DNA of 64,000 nt from Mortierella alpina (GCA_029449245.1 JANATF010000005.1:2294001-2358000), one strand, 5' to 3'; shown: positions 12,870 through 24,901, counted from the first letter of the stretch. Made by a program: numbers and translations. Notes: generated by a model not told the origin, from the letters alone.

Positions 12870-13354
12870 TGGTATCCGTGCGTGTGGCTGTTTGAGAGAT
12901 GGCGGTGATGGGTCGAGTCGCGAGATGAAGCAAAAGGTTGTGCCATGACTGACTGTCTGTGGCGCAAAAATAGTATATGTTGGACTGCAGCAACCCTGTG
13001 TAAAATGAAACCGTAAAAAGGCCGTGTGCATTCCCTTACAGCACTGTGGCCCGCTCGAGTGCCCTTTTCTCTTCTTGTCCAGCCCATTCATTCGCTTCTG
13101 CAATTCCAATCAGCCCTCGCCCACATCCACCATCCATCCACAGCCCACAGCCCACAGCCCATAGGAGTCAGTCGCTGCTGCTGCTGTCCTCCTCTACCTC
13201 AGCACCAGCCTCACGTTCCTTCTTTTTTCATCTCTGTGCTCGTCAACCCGCTGGGACAAACCAACGGACGTTTATCTATAACCTTCAACTCGACAGCAGA
13301 CCCCGTACTTCATTCTCCGGCACTGCTCATACACGCAGGCCAGCGATAACCAAC
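12870..13354. promoter_or_regulatory. Divergent promoter region, Mss4-like / J-protein
   Basis: The only DNA between two head-to-head genes, so it must hold both start regions. The right half is C/T-rich on the plus strand, in keeping with a leader of the J-protein gene. No TATA box stood out. Confidence 0.45.
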
Positions 13355-15424
13355 ATGGATCGCAACACGGTCCATCTATATGAGATCCTCGGTGTACCAA
13401 AGTCCAGCTCACAGGACGACCTTAAGAAGGCCTACCGGTAATAATAGAAAGCACAAACCTTACTCTGTCCTACCGCTCTGGTGGCCCCAGCACCCTGCAG
13501 TCTGCGCTCAGTCACCCACCGCTCAACTCTCGGCGCTCGACACTCGACGCTGTATTCGGCCCGCGGTGCTCAGAACATGCACGCAGCACTCAGCAACAGA
13601 CAAAGCGCTACGCTACTACCATACCGTCACCAAGGCAACTGCCTGACTTCTCCTGCTCTCTTTCTGCTCCACCAATCTTGTTAGGCGACTTGCATTACGA
13701 TATCATCCAGACAAGGTCAATGCGGCAGAGGTACCGGACCATGATACAAGGGTAAGTGGAGGCGTGGGTGTTTATCAAGGAGGCAGAAGTACCCAACATA
13801 ACAACTATGAATGGGGTCATGGACTGCAGCGCCCGCTTACAAGATCATTGAAACGACAACAAGGAGCACAAAACCGCCCGTGGCCCTGGGCTCTTTCCTA
13901 CCATAAAGTTCCGGGAAACTGTCAGCAAAACTCCACCTCGTCTCGTGCATCTGGGCCGCGTTGGGCAGCGACATTTTGCGCATTGAAAATATTGACATAT
14001 GCACGTCCCCTTGCTCTTCCTTCACACCCTTCCCCTTGCCTTCCTCCTTGGATTGGCTTCCTTAATTCTTCTCGTTAGTTCCGGGATATCGCTGCCGCTT
14101 ATGAAGTTTTGAGTAAGTCCTGAGCCAACGCTTGGTTTTGCTCAATCGAACGATATAAGCACCAGAGGTGTGATGGCGGTGTTCTGCCTTCATCATTAAT
14201 GATGTGTTCCTTTTCGCTTCTAACGCAACCTTAGGCGATCCAAAAAAGCGACAGGTCTACGACAAATACGGAATGATGGGAGTGCAAATGGCTGGCACGG
14301 AGATTGGCGCTAGACTAGTGGAGATAGAAAGTCTACTCTGTGCCATTTTCTGGATCGTTTCAGTACTTATTATACTCGCCATTATCTTTCTCAGCTTTCT
14401 CACGGTGCGCATCGATGGCCGGGTCAACTGGAGCTATACCATCGTCTTCATTCCTCTCTGGATCCTGGATGCAGTACTCATCTTGGCCATCCTCTTCCAA
14501 CTCACGCGACCCATTGATTCAGACGACGACCATCACGACGACGAACAGGATCAAGAGGACGGAGGATCAACCAGCGCCGCCGATCGCGAGGACCGAAAGA
14601 AGCAGAAAGCGCAAGAGCAGAAGTGGCAGCGGACTGTGGGCACGCTCTTTGCGCTTGTCAACATGCTTCTCTTTACGGCTTTCCACGTCCTGATTGTGCT
14701 GAAAGCTAATGATCCGACCAGTTTCTCGGCTTCACAAGTTTTCGCGCCTTACTTCGCATTGGAGGGCATCTACTTTCTGCTGGCGCTGATCAAGTTGGCC
14801 ATGGCATTGAAGGTAGCTGCGACGGCGGAAATTTCATTCACAACCAAGCTAGCTTTGGTCTTTGAGGCACTCTGGTGGAAAGTCGTGAGAGTCGTCCTTG
14901 CGGTTCTGATCATGCTCCGAATCGACGACAACATCAGCTGCTCGTGGGGCATTGTCTTCATCCCACTCTACGTGGTGGGTGTCAAGTACTTTATTCAGCT
15001 TGTGCTCGGTTATAGAGCATTCTCCAAGATGCAGAACGTGGAGATGCGACAGCAAGGACAGACGATGATGGTGGCAGGTCTGGTGGTGTTTTTGGTTGTA
15101 AGCGCCCTCGTTTACTCGCTCGTTGGTCTGTTGGCTGCTAAACTCGATGGACACCCCTTCGCGGCCTCAAAGGTGCTGATCCCTGTATTCATCGTTCTCT
15201 CGATACTGCTCTGCTGTTGCGGATGTTGTCTGCCTTGCATGTTGTTGGCCAGTGGAGCAGCTGAAGAGGAGATGACCGGCCCAGAAGGAGCAGAGATTCG
15301 ACTGGTCTCGCCGAACCTTAGAATTGAAGGCGCCAGCACTCCAGAGGCGACGTCGTCTCCCATTGGAGGCTCCAGCCCCAGCTCTACCAGGCGGTTTGGT
15401 CGATCAGGCGTCAATCGCTCATAG
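13355..15424 (+). CDS. J-domain protein fused to TMEM185-like membrane domain
   Basis: 457 aa from four exons (13355-13437, 13685-13751, 14079-14112, 14235-15424). Residues 1-75 form a J domain with an intact HPD motif (ALRYHPDKV) and the usual YDKYG end, so it should stimulate a cytosolic Hsp70. The rest has about eight hydrophobic helices arranged as four related hairpins, each with a charged [RK]-[IL]-D-[GD] turn followed by V/I-F-I-P (RIDG...IVFIPLW, KANDP...VFAPYF, RIDD...IVFIPLY, KLDG...VLIPVF), the pattern of TMEM185/Fragile-X-F membrane proteins. An acidic, His-rich loop lies between helices 2 and 3. It is followed in tandem by a paralogue with the same intron positions. Location (ER or vacuole) cannot be told. 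Confidence 0.85.
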
Positions 15425-15755
15425 CGCACAGTATATCATCGTAGTCCTAGTAAAACAAACTGTAATGATCCTTTCGCGTGGACTTTATGCACCTTGGCTA
15501 GCCTTTCACCTGACTAAACCTGCTGCCTGCCCAGAAAGCTGCATGAGTTTCTTTGGTGTCTGTACTCTCGACTTAGGGGGGGTAATGCATCTCCATCTAC
15601 ATCTGCCGACCCATGGTTTCCCTCCTTTTCCTCACTCGCAGCATAATTTTCTTTTTTTCCTTACCGTGCACAGTTCTCACGCTTACCTCGCAACATCTCA
15701 GCTTCTCGCAACTCTAACCCACTTCCCTCCTCGGTGTCAGCGATCGAACCCCATC
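15425..15755. other. Spacer between tandem J-protein paralogues
   Basis: Holds the 3' end of the first copy and the C/T-rich leader of the second; nothing else seen. Confidence 0.5.
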
Positions 15756-17210
15756 ATGGACACAGATACAAAGCTGCTTTATCAAATCGTGGATTCATCA
15801 AAGGGTGATTCCTCAGAGTCCATAGCAATCAGCGCAGGCCGGTAAAGCACCTTAGCTACAGAATCAGTGCTTGGTGGTCCACTCGACGTTGCTCACAGCT
15901 GCATTGTTCCCACTAATATCAACTGAGAACTTTTAGAGAGACAGAAAGAGCGCGCTTTCTACCGGATGCTGCGTATCGGGAAAAGGTATGTTCAAATATC
16001 ACTCACTGTGCACCACTGTTGTTCGAGCCCAAATGCTCAATGGAACAGAGCAAACTGCTTACGTTTGCACTGTATTCTTTGGGACATCCCCTGCAGCTCC
16101 AAGAGATCGCCTTTGCTCTTAAAATCCTACGTAAGTCCTGCCTCCACTTTGGTGAGATAAAGCGTCATATTTTATCCAGCAATGCCGCTTATATACCTTT
16201 ACCGCCGATACCTTTCTATAGTGGATCCATGGAAACGCAGAGTGTACGACCTTTATGGCATGGCTGGGATTCAGATGTCAGAGACCAAATTTGGCGCCAA
16301 CTATCTGGATTGGCACATAGGAATTCACGAACATCCCACAACAGCCATTGGCTGGATGATCACACTAGTTCAATGCACGCAGATGCTCGACGACTTCAAG
16401 CTCGCGTGGGCGTCGTGGAACCCCATGTGGAACTTTGTGGTGTTGGATCTGCTCATGATCCTTTCAACGCTTTTTCGCTTCCCATTTTGCGAAGACATTG
16501 GAATGCCGTTTGATCTCGCACCTCTTGGACTGCAAGGCTCTAGACGAGTCAACACGATCTTTTCTCTGGTCAACACAACACTGTTCATTGCGTTCCAGGG
16601 CCTGGCAATCCTAAAGATTGAAGAGCCGTCCAGTATTGCCACGGCTGTGGTCTTTGTGCCATTTTTCTTGCTCTTGGCCAATCTCTCGGTCCAAGGGATA
16701 GTTCGACTTACCCCGCGATTGACACAAGCAGAGAGATCCCCTATAACTCAAGCACTCTTGGTTTACGACTCGCTTTCGTGGAAGATCGCATATTTGGCTC
16801 TCGCAATTTTGATCATTCTGCGGGTCGATGGGTTCATCACCTGCTCCTGGCACGTCGTCTTCATCCCCATCTGCGCTGTCGGCCAAAAGTATCCTCTCAT
16901 GATCATTTCAGACTTTATTGCCCTGTTCAAGATCTTGGACGCTCAGAAGCGGCGACAAGGAGTGTGGCTATTGCTGATCAGTATTGTCGTCTGTGTGGTG
17001 ATCAGTTCTATATGCTACACGGGCGTTGCCATTCTGGCCATTAAGCTTGACGGAGGCATCGCCAACACCATTCCGTTGAGTCCAGTCGTATGGGCTTGTT
17101 ACGGGATCTTTGCGGCTGACTTGTTCGCGATGCCACTGTACCTCATTCACAAGAAAAAGGCGGAGGAGTCACGGACAGCAGCTCCAGCGCCTGGTCCGAT
17201 CAGAGTATGA
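15756..17210 (+). CDS. Tandem paralogue with degenerate J domain (HPD lost)
   Basis: 385 aa from exons 15756-15841, 15937-15985, 16097-16130 and 16222-17210. Intron positions and phases match the upstream J-domain/TMEM185-like gene; exon 3 is 34 nt in both. The J-domain region is recognisable (LLYQIV at the start, YDLYGMAGIQM at the end), but the catalytic HPD tripeptide reads LPD (RARFLPDAAYREK), and exon 2 is shorter. Without the His, it should not activate Hsp70 in the usual way. The membrane part keeps RVDG...VVFIPI and KLDG elements, but the first hairpin is altered. The frame is open throughout, so it looks like a diverged functional gene, possibly a J-like regulator of its neighbour (inference), not a pseudogene. 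Confidence 0.8.
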
Positions 17211-17453
17211 TCCAAGCCATGTAGCTCTCTCCCATAACTGTGTCGAATATACGATTATCAAAAGAACCTTGTTATACCATTCCCGCAGGTGATACGCGAC
17301 GCGCCTTTGAATTTTTTTTTTCCTTTCCGCTGGAACGCGCTGTAAAAGGCGTTCCGTGGGAAAGACCAATCCGCCCTTTCTTGTCTTCACTCACATCCTT
17401 TCCAATCGTGTAGCCTATTCTGTTCACCCACACGCAATTTGCTTGCCAACACT

Positions 17454-17618
17454 ATGGAAAACGCAAAGCCAAAAGTCCTTGTCTACGGATCCATCAACAT
17501 CGGCAAGTTGGCTCATACACGCACCACCTCGTGGCACCATCCACATTCTGCGCCAGAATGCCAATGTATTTCGCCATGCTCCTAATGCTCGTTACCTAAA
17601 CAATCTCAATGCTTCGCC

Positions 17619-17651
<33 letters not shown>

Positions 17652-19332
17652 CTATTTTGACTTGCTGCTAATAGATGACTTTTACGTCGTGCCTCATATC
17701 GTTCGATCCGGTGAGGTAAAGCGTTTGACGCCAGCACGGCCTTCTGTTCAGATAGAGGACCAACGAAAAGCTACTTTCACCCACAACGACGTTACACGCA
17801 AAGGCCTGCTCGTATTTCTCATTCATCCCATGCAACCCGTAATTCCTCTAGACCATCTCTTCGACCTCGTATACTGTTAGCGCAGGTGGCAAAGGTGAGT
17901 TTCAGTCTTGTGAGGCAGGCTCACGTCCACTTCAAAGTTGTGCAAGAACTAAAGCCTTCTTTACACTCTACACACCTTAGGTGCCAACCAGTCCGTGGCT
18001 TTAGGACGAGCTGGCGCCAATGTCTACCACGCTGGAAAAATCGGAAAGGACGGCGAATGGGTGCGCAAGATTATGGAGGACGCTGGCGTGGACACCTCAT
18101 ACATTAAAGTCGCGCCGAAGGAGGTATGATACTGGGATCGCGTACAGTCGTTCTTTGTCCTTGTTTCCTTGTTAGAGATTTATGCTGCAGATCTGTATCT
18201 GTGCAGATCTAATGACCACCCTCATCATCTTCACCTATGGCGCAAATCGGATAGGCAACCGGTAGAGCTATTATCCAGCTAAGCCAGGAATCCCACGACA
18301 ACTCTATCGTTCTGTTTCCTGGTACCAACAACACAGTGACGATTGACGAAGCGCGCCACGTATTGAAACACTTTGGAAAAGGCGACTGGATCATCATGCA
18401 AAACGAGATAAGCAGTGGAGGCGAGATCATGAGGGCAGCAAAGGAGAGAGGTATAGTAAACCAAAAAAACCCCATCTCTGCACGCTCTTGAGAGTACCGC
18501 GAGAAGATGTTGGTTAAAAGCACCTAAGTGTGGAACCTTTCCTGACCTCAATGGCTTGCTTTTTTTAGGCATGACGATTTGCTTCAACCCATCACCCATG
18601 ACAGCCGAGCTGCCCAAAGAGTACCCATTGCACCTCGTGGACTATCTGTTGATCAACGAAATCGAGGCTCAGGGTTTGTACTCATTCTTGACGGCACCCA
18701 AGAACGACAGCGAATCGATTTCATCTGCGTCGCATATCACCGCCTCGGAGAGCTTTCCTGTGTTGGAGAAGGCCTATGAGCGCATCAGCGGTATCATCAT
18801 TACATTGGGCGGAGACGGCCTGGTGGCACGCTTCCGAATCAACGCGGAGGACGCCAATATGAAGGAGTTCAGGATGGGCATTGTCAAGGGCGAAGTCGTC
18901 AACACCACTGGGGTAACGTGAGACAAGCATACTAGATGGAGGGCAAACGTCCATGTATCTGGTCCCACCAGAAAATTGATCCGCACCCTAACACTTTCTA
19001 CTTTTCTTTGTGTGCATCATTCTTGGGTCCCATTAGGCGGGAGATACATTTTCGGTAAGTGCACTCGTTCATGAACTTGTTTTCGTTACTGTATTAATTG
19101 GCGCGATAGGTAGTGGTTCGAGTGCACTAAGGATCGCCGATTGCTATCGTAGGGTTACTTTGTCGCGAACCTTGTGCGCAACCAGGAACAGGACAAGAGA
19201 TTCAGCGAAGAGCAGCTCAAGGCCGCTCTTGAAGAAGCTAGTCAAGCGGCCTCGCTCGCCGTCAGCAAGGAAGGCGCTATGGACTCGATCCCGATGAAGG
19301 AGGAGGTGGATTTGGCCATGAGCCAGAAGTAA
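17454..19332 (+). CDS. Ribokinase (PfkB family)
   Basis: Phosphorylates D-ribose to ribose-5-phosphate with ATP; cytosolic. Eight exons: 17454-17502, 17675-17715, 17852-17894, 17981-18123, 18255-18450, 18569-18912, 19037-19054, 19153-19332; product 337 aa, a normal length. Start motif YGSINIDDFYVVP; PfkB signature 1 is assembled across an intron (SAGGKGANQSVALGRAGA); substrate lid TGRAII; NPSP; NEIEA; GGDG; and the catalytic motif NTTGAGDTF, where AGDTFS comes from an 18-nt exon of its own. Intron 1 begins with GC instead of GT and contains a 28-T run. No targeting signal. Signatures fit ribokinase better than adenosine kinase or fructokinase. Confidence 0.92.
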
Positions 19333-19501
19333 AAACGTTCGACCAAGAGATCTTTTCTTTGCACTTTTGAAAATGATTTCGTTTAGACAAAGAATAAAGC
19401 AAATCCATATCACGAATGAGAAAGAGTGAGTTGTGTATTCATTTGAAGAGTGTTATATAAAGGTCATGATGCATCGTTGTGTAATTTGTTTGTATGCTCG
19501 T

Positions 19502-21430
19502 CTATTCGGCTCCAACGCCCTTGGCGCTCTCGCCGTTCTTAATCAATCTCAATGCCTCCAAGACAGGTACTGATGGGCATCCTGCAGGCGCAAAGTGAAT
19601 GATAAAGTCACCCTCCTCGTATTGTTTGGGGAAGGTGTTCATAGTGTGATCATCCTTGTCAAAGAGGAACACCTAAAATTGGTTATAGAAGATAGAGAGG
19701 CAACGAACGGGGTTAGCAATGGCCGGGGATGATCTCTAGACACATTAGTGCCTGCCTTACGTTTACACAGTAGCACGGGTCCTTACCCCTGAAGAAAACT
19801 TGGGATCGTTCATCACCTCCCAAATAGCCGCCTGCTCATAGCTCGACTTGCGGTACCAATCCACCTTGGTCTGAACTTCGTTCAAGAAGTCACGGCTCCA
19901 GGCTGTGTTCTTGATCAACATCACACCAGCATTCAGCATCCTGTCTCTAAGGGGTTTGGCTACAATCAAGCTGATCTCTGAGTCCTTGTCCAGCTTGCGC
20001 TCCTCAGCCTGACGGATAATGTCGCGTAGATCCTTGTCCAAATCTGCGACAACAGCATCCATGTCCATCCAGAACAACCACTCGTAATGAGGCAACACCT
20101 TCTGAATCGCACCAATCTTGCCCCAAACAAGTCGTCGGCCGCGATGATCCTCCTGGGCAAACTCGGCACCTCGGGCCACAAAATCGTAACCATGTTTGGT
20201 AGCGTATTCGCGCTTGTTCTCTGCAGAAGGGAGGGAGGCCTCGGCCATGCACATGTCGACATAGATGTAGGACGATGTCAGTAGTGCAATGTTCTTCTTG
20301 CGGTCCTGATCCACTGCGCAGGCAGGAGTGGGTTGAATCGCCATCTTCTCCACAATTGGCATCCAGTCCTCAAACTGATAGACCTGTCCAACTGCAGCCG
20401 ATGTCGCCACGACTTGATCAATGTCGCTCGCCCACAGCTGTCCCTTGCCCTTGATGATTTTGAACTTGGGTGCAAGGTTGGTATAATAAAGCGTGGATGC
20501 AGTGACGATATCGACCAAATCGTTGTTTTCCTTGATGGCTGCGCGATTTTTGAGAAGCTGTTCCAAAACTGGGTAGGAGACCATGGCGGCGAAAGGCGTG
20601 TTGGATGTCTCGCCCTGCGCCCAGGTGTGGATGAAGCCATCGGGATGATCGAACTGTCGAACTGTCTCCTCCATTCTGGGCAGATTGACTACTGTGTTGG
20701 AGTCAAAGATCAAAACCTTGTCGACCTTGACCTGCTCCTGTGGTACAAACGTGTTCACCTAGATAGTGTTCATGCAAGAAGTGGCCTATATATTAATTCC
20801 GAGATACCAAACAGCAACAGCAACGCTCCACGTTTGAGAACTTTCACTTACGGCCCAGTCTAATGCGTCTCCCCAGAGAGCATGTCGTTTCGTCACGGTC
20901 TTGTTGGTGAACACGTAGTCGTTAAACTCCATGAACTCGCCGTAAAGATCACGGACCTGTGCCTGCATATACTGGGCTGAGTGGATGCCAGTCTTCTCCC
21001 AGGTGGAGTGGCCATGGATGTAAAACTTGTAGATGATCCGGCCATCGTACTTCTTGCAAGGTTCCAAGTTGTTCTTGATTCCAAAGATAGCGTCGCGAAC
21101 CCACCGGCGATTCTGAATCTGCAACCAGTTCGAGGGGATCACCACCAGGGTGTCATACTGCTTAGACGTGTTGGGCAGACCCTGGGGCACGATTTGCTCG
21201 GTTTTGGGGGGGTTGCTGGTAGAAGGCAGAGGCTGCTTGATGCCGCTCCCGGCGTGGCTCTCGTAGTCCTTGTCGTTATCGTCGTAGGAGGTGTTTGTGT
21301 CGTAGCTGTCCTGCTGCTGCTGCTGGTCCTTGTTGTAGTAAGGGATATTGCTCTTGTGGTAGGAGAGGAAGACCACAAAGAGGAAGACTGCAGCCGTGGC
21401 CCAGTAAAGTTTCCTTACTGGCATGGCCAT
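19502..21430 (-). CDS. Type II membrane glycosyltransferase, GT31-like plus GT34-like domains
   Basis: 573 aa from exons 21430-20852, 20758-19787 and 19672-19502. A short cytosolic start and one membrane anchor (YWATAAVFLFVVFLSY) predict a Golgi type II protein, followed by a Gln/Asp-rich stem. Residues about 85-330 resemble beta-1,3-galactosyltransferases (IPSNWLQIQNRRWVRDAI; FDSNTVVNLPRM at the place of the DxD site). Residues about 370-570 resemble the GMA12/MNN10 alpha-galactosyl/mannosyltransferase family (KREYATKHGYDFV, WGKIGAIQKVLPHYEWLFW followed by MDMDA, C-terminal FIIHFAPAGC). Two catalytic-type domains in one chain suggest stepwise addition of sugars to cell-wall or secreted glycans. 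The acceptor is unknown. Confidence 0.8.
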
Positions 21431-22219
21431 AGAGATATCGCGGATGGAGGGGATGGAGGGGCTGGGGGCGGGAGAAGGGAGAAGGGGGAACGGGGAATGA
21501 AGGATGAGAAACGAGAAGAGGAATGAGAGTACAGAAATAGATGATGTGTGTGCCCCCGGTGGGTGGCAGTGATAGTGCTCATTCCAGAAATAGCTCCACA
21601 TGAACGATTCATGAACCCTATTTCGCTGTGGCTTGCGCTACGATTTGCTCTCTACAAGTGCTCGCAGGATGCGTTTGCTGGTTCGGTCTTTTCAAATTTC
21701 AAAAGAGGTTAGCCAGCCTACGTTTGGATGGGGGCAGACATCTGTCCACGCATCCATCCATCGATGGATCCGTTCTGTTCAGCAGGAAGGGCCCGCATAC
21801 AGATCCCACCTGTCTCAGTCAAGGAAACCAAAGATCGGGAACGACTTGTGTGAAAACAGACACAGTAGTCAGTCCGTTGGATAGATCCGATCATGAACCA
21901 AAATAATGCAGTGCATCGATCGTTGGAGATACCCATCAGAAAGGATCAATCAGCGGTGATTCCAACCCCGTCTGGCCACAGCTTGTAGGCGATGCAGGAT
22001 TAGCAAACGGGAGGTAGTCAACAGCAGTAATCCGTTGTACCACCAGCCCAGCATCCAGCTTTCAGCGATCCTACAATCCTTTGAGCAGGACAGCAGGAAT
22101 GGACACGACACTATTGGAGCATACCGAGATTCTCTCCTACCAACTCCAAAAGACTCTAAGCTGAACAACAGGACTCACCGCTTGCACTTGCTTCGATATC
22201 TTGCGACATTATAGACAAT
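21431..22219. promoter_or_regulatory. Divergent region upstream of eL15 and the glycosyltransferase
   Basis: Head-to-head spacing of about 0.8 kb. The left end is purine-rich on the plus strand (leader of the leftward glycosyltransferase gene). No further element was identified. Confidence 0.45.
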
Positions 22220-22971
22220 ATGGGAGCCTACAAGTACCTCGAGGAGTTGGCCAAGAAGAAGCAGTCTGATGTCATGCGCTTTTTGCTGCGTGTTCGCTGC
22301 TGGGAGTTCCGCCAGTTGAACGTCATCCACCGCGCCTCGCGCCCCTCGCGCCCCGACAAGGCTCGTCGCTTGGGATACAAGGCCAAGCAGGGATACGTCA
22401 TCTACCGTATCCGCGTCCGTCGCGGTGGTCGCAAAAAGCCCGTTGCCAAGGGTGCCACCTTCGGTAAGCCCGGTGGACACGGAGTCAACCAGCTCAAGTA
22501 CCAGCGTTCCCTCCAGGCCACCGCCGAGGAGCGTGTTGGCCGCAAGTGCGGAAACTTGCGCGTTCTCAACTCGTACTGGGTTAACCAGGACTCGACCTAC
22601 AAGTACTTCGAGGTCATCCTGGTCGATCCCTCCCACAAGGCCATCCGCCGCGATGCTCGCATCAACTGGATCGTCAACCCCGTCCACAAGCGCCGCGAGG
22701 CCCGTGGTCTCACCTCGGCCACCAAGAAGAACCGCGGTCACGGCAAGGGCCACGGCTTCCACAAGACCATCGGTTCCGGTCGTCGCGCCAACTGGAAGCG
22801 CCGCAACACTCTCTCGTAAGGACTGCTTGCTCTTTGTTCATTTTTTCAATTGCTGTTTGATTGCTAGGAGAGGAGTCAAGCTTGCTCGTCACTCGCGTAC
22901 ACCCTTGGGATCAATTGCTAACTCGTATACCTCTCGCCATTTCTTCCAATAGCCTCCGCCGTTACCGCTAA
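22220..22971 (+). CDS. RPL15: 60S ribosomal protein eL15 (L15e)
   Basis: Component of the large cytosolic ribosomal subunit. Exon 1 is 22220-22815; the last six codons (S-L-R-R-Y-R) sit in a second exon, 22953-22971, after a 137-bp intron. This gives 204 aa, the usual eukaryotic length; reading through the intron would lose the conserved RRYR end. Signatures: [39 protein letters not shown], and the basic C-terminus. Codon use is strongly C-ending, unlike most neighbours, as expected of a highly expressed gene. Confidence 0.97.
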
Positions 22972-23258
22972 AGAGGGTCAGAGTGTGTGGCGTGCAGTGT
23001 TCCTTGGACGTTCAGTCTGCGATCGGTTCTTTCGTCCGCTTTTGGCTTCATGGAGTTTCGTTTTTCAAATTCTGAATTAAAAAAAGAAGACTGCCGCCCC
23101 TCTGTCTTTTACACCATAACTCATCGTCAGTCTCCAAAAATCTCTTTGCCGTTCTGTAGCTGTGGTATTTCACAGAGGTTTCAATTGGAGTACGCAGATC
23201 TGGATGTTAGATATGGACAATGGTTTATTACGCCAGAGGAACAAACAAACCGAGTGAT

Positions 23259-24228
23259 CTACTGGCTCTTCTCGCTCATTTCAGCAGCGTGGGCAAAGAA
23301 CTCTGCAAGGAGGTGTACGGCCTCGAGCCCTGCCTTGAGCTGCTCAGGATCAGACCAGTCGCCACGCGAACCCGTCCAACCGTGATGCACGGAATCAAAG
23401 CGTCTTTGCACTGACTTGATTGAAAAGTTCTTTTGGTTTACAACCTCAATCACAGGGATCTAAAGTGAAAAATTGTACACGGATGATAAGTGGGGCCAGT
23501 GCTAAAAGAAGCTAGGTAGACTTTTGTCCAGTGGCATGGTGGGAAGGGATGGAACTTACCATGTCGTCTTCGTCTTTGGAAGGCAACAGAATCAACGGAC
23601 ATTTGATATCCTTCACCGTGTCAACAGTTGTAAACGAGGGATGCGGTCCTCCCGCGGCCAAGAATGGGCTATCGACTTCAGAGGCAGCCTTGATGGCCAT
23701 AAGAGTGCCCCAGCACTGACCAAAGATCGAGATGGACGTGCATCCGTCAGCTCGCAGGTCCTCGACAGCCGCACGAATGACCTCGTCAAAGTGCGAGTTC
23801 TTGTAGTCTCCGTGCTCACTCAGCCAGGCCATCAGACCTTCACGGTTGCCGAGCAGGGACTGGGGTAGGATCTGCTTGAAGAGGTAGGGTGCAGAGACCT
23901 GAAATCCGCCGTGGGCCAAGGCCAGGCGCTGATATAGAAAGGAAAGTATAAGGCATGGTCAGTTGAATCATTTTCGTTGAGACAACCAAGCCCGTTGGAG
24001 TGAAGACAATGCCAGTTGCTTTACATCGTAGAACTGAATTCCTGTGGGGTGAAAACCAAAAATGTCATAGATGGCGATAATGCCTCGCTTGGACTCTCGA
24101 GGCCCAGTGCGGTAAGCCTTTCGTTCCTCGCCATTGACCTTCCTAGTCAAAGCCCTGTCCTCGCCTTTTCTCTGCCACTGAGCGTCAGTTGGCGGCGTGC
24201 TGCAACAGGCATGGGTTAAAGAGGACAT
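23259..24228 (-). CDS. Dienelactone hydrolase-family protein
   Basis: 257 aa alpha/beta hydrolase, cytosolic. Exons 24228-24025, 23928-23560, 23459-23259. The nucleophile-elbow cysteine is visible in FGQCWG. The acid follows in LLPSKDEDDM and the histidine in SVHHGWTGSRGD, so the Cys-Asp-His triad typical of this family is complete. The N-terminus carries a Cys pair (HACCS) and GIIAIYDIFGFHP. In fungi such proteins cleave lactone or ester bonds in aromatic breakdown or act as general esterases; the substrate is unknown. A longer in-frame start (24390) exists, but the segment before 24228 looks like leader. Confidence 0.85.
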
Positions 24229-24901
24229 GGGAGGATTTCTTTTGCTTGGTTGTGATGAATACAGTTCGAGAGTGAAGAGGATGGGGAGCGGAAAGTTGAG
24301 AGAGAAGGAGAAGGAGAACCAAAGCGCGGTGCAATTCTTAAATATTCGTCGAAGTGCTTCGGCTAAACGTAAAAGACTGTGGTATTCCAATTATCCGTAA
24401 AAGACGTTCAATTGCATTGCTGAGGTGAAGAACGAGGCCTAGGGGTGAGATTTATCTTGCGGCAAAACCGTTAGCCGTCACTGGCCATACTCATTGGTGC
24501 CCTACGCTGCGCTATATCCTCTGCCACGTCGCTGTTACCCTAGACAGACAACTACCATGGGAATGTGCTCAGGGTCTTAGGCGTCGCGTATCCAACGCTG
24601 CGCAGCGTGCTCCGCCCGCCTCGACTGCTATAGAGAAAGGCAAGAAAAGATATGTGTCCACGAGGGTAAAAATAGGGCAAACGACAATGCTGCACTCTCT
24701 CGCTAATAATAACATGGCAGCCAGTCATCAGTCCAAGGGTGCGCTGCCCGCCTGCTGCTGCTGCTGCTGCTCCAGCAGTCTAAGCCCACCACCAGCACAC
24801 TGGACAGACACTGGCTGACGGCTGTTGCTGCTATGTGTTTGGCTGTTATTGCTGGCACTCGAGCTGTGTTCGTATGTGTTTAAGATAAGCCCTGCATGGC
24901 T
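24229..24901. other. Intergenic region with a short GCT repeat
   Basis: No gene seen. A (GCT)n/(CTG)n tract lies near 24750-24775, outside any supported coding frame. Confidence 0.5.

Noticed and set aside
20981-21526. 181-codon plus-strand frame opposite the glycosyltransferase
   Set aside because: Mirror of the real gene, including its Gln-rich stem; low complexity.
22175-22762. 195-codon open frame antisense to eL15
   Set aside because: Shadow of the highly biased eL15 coding strand; no independent motif.
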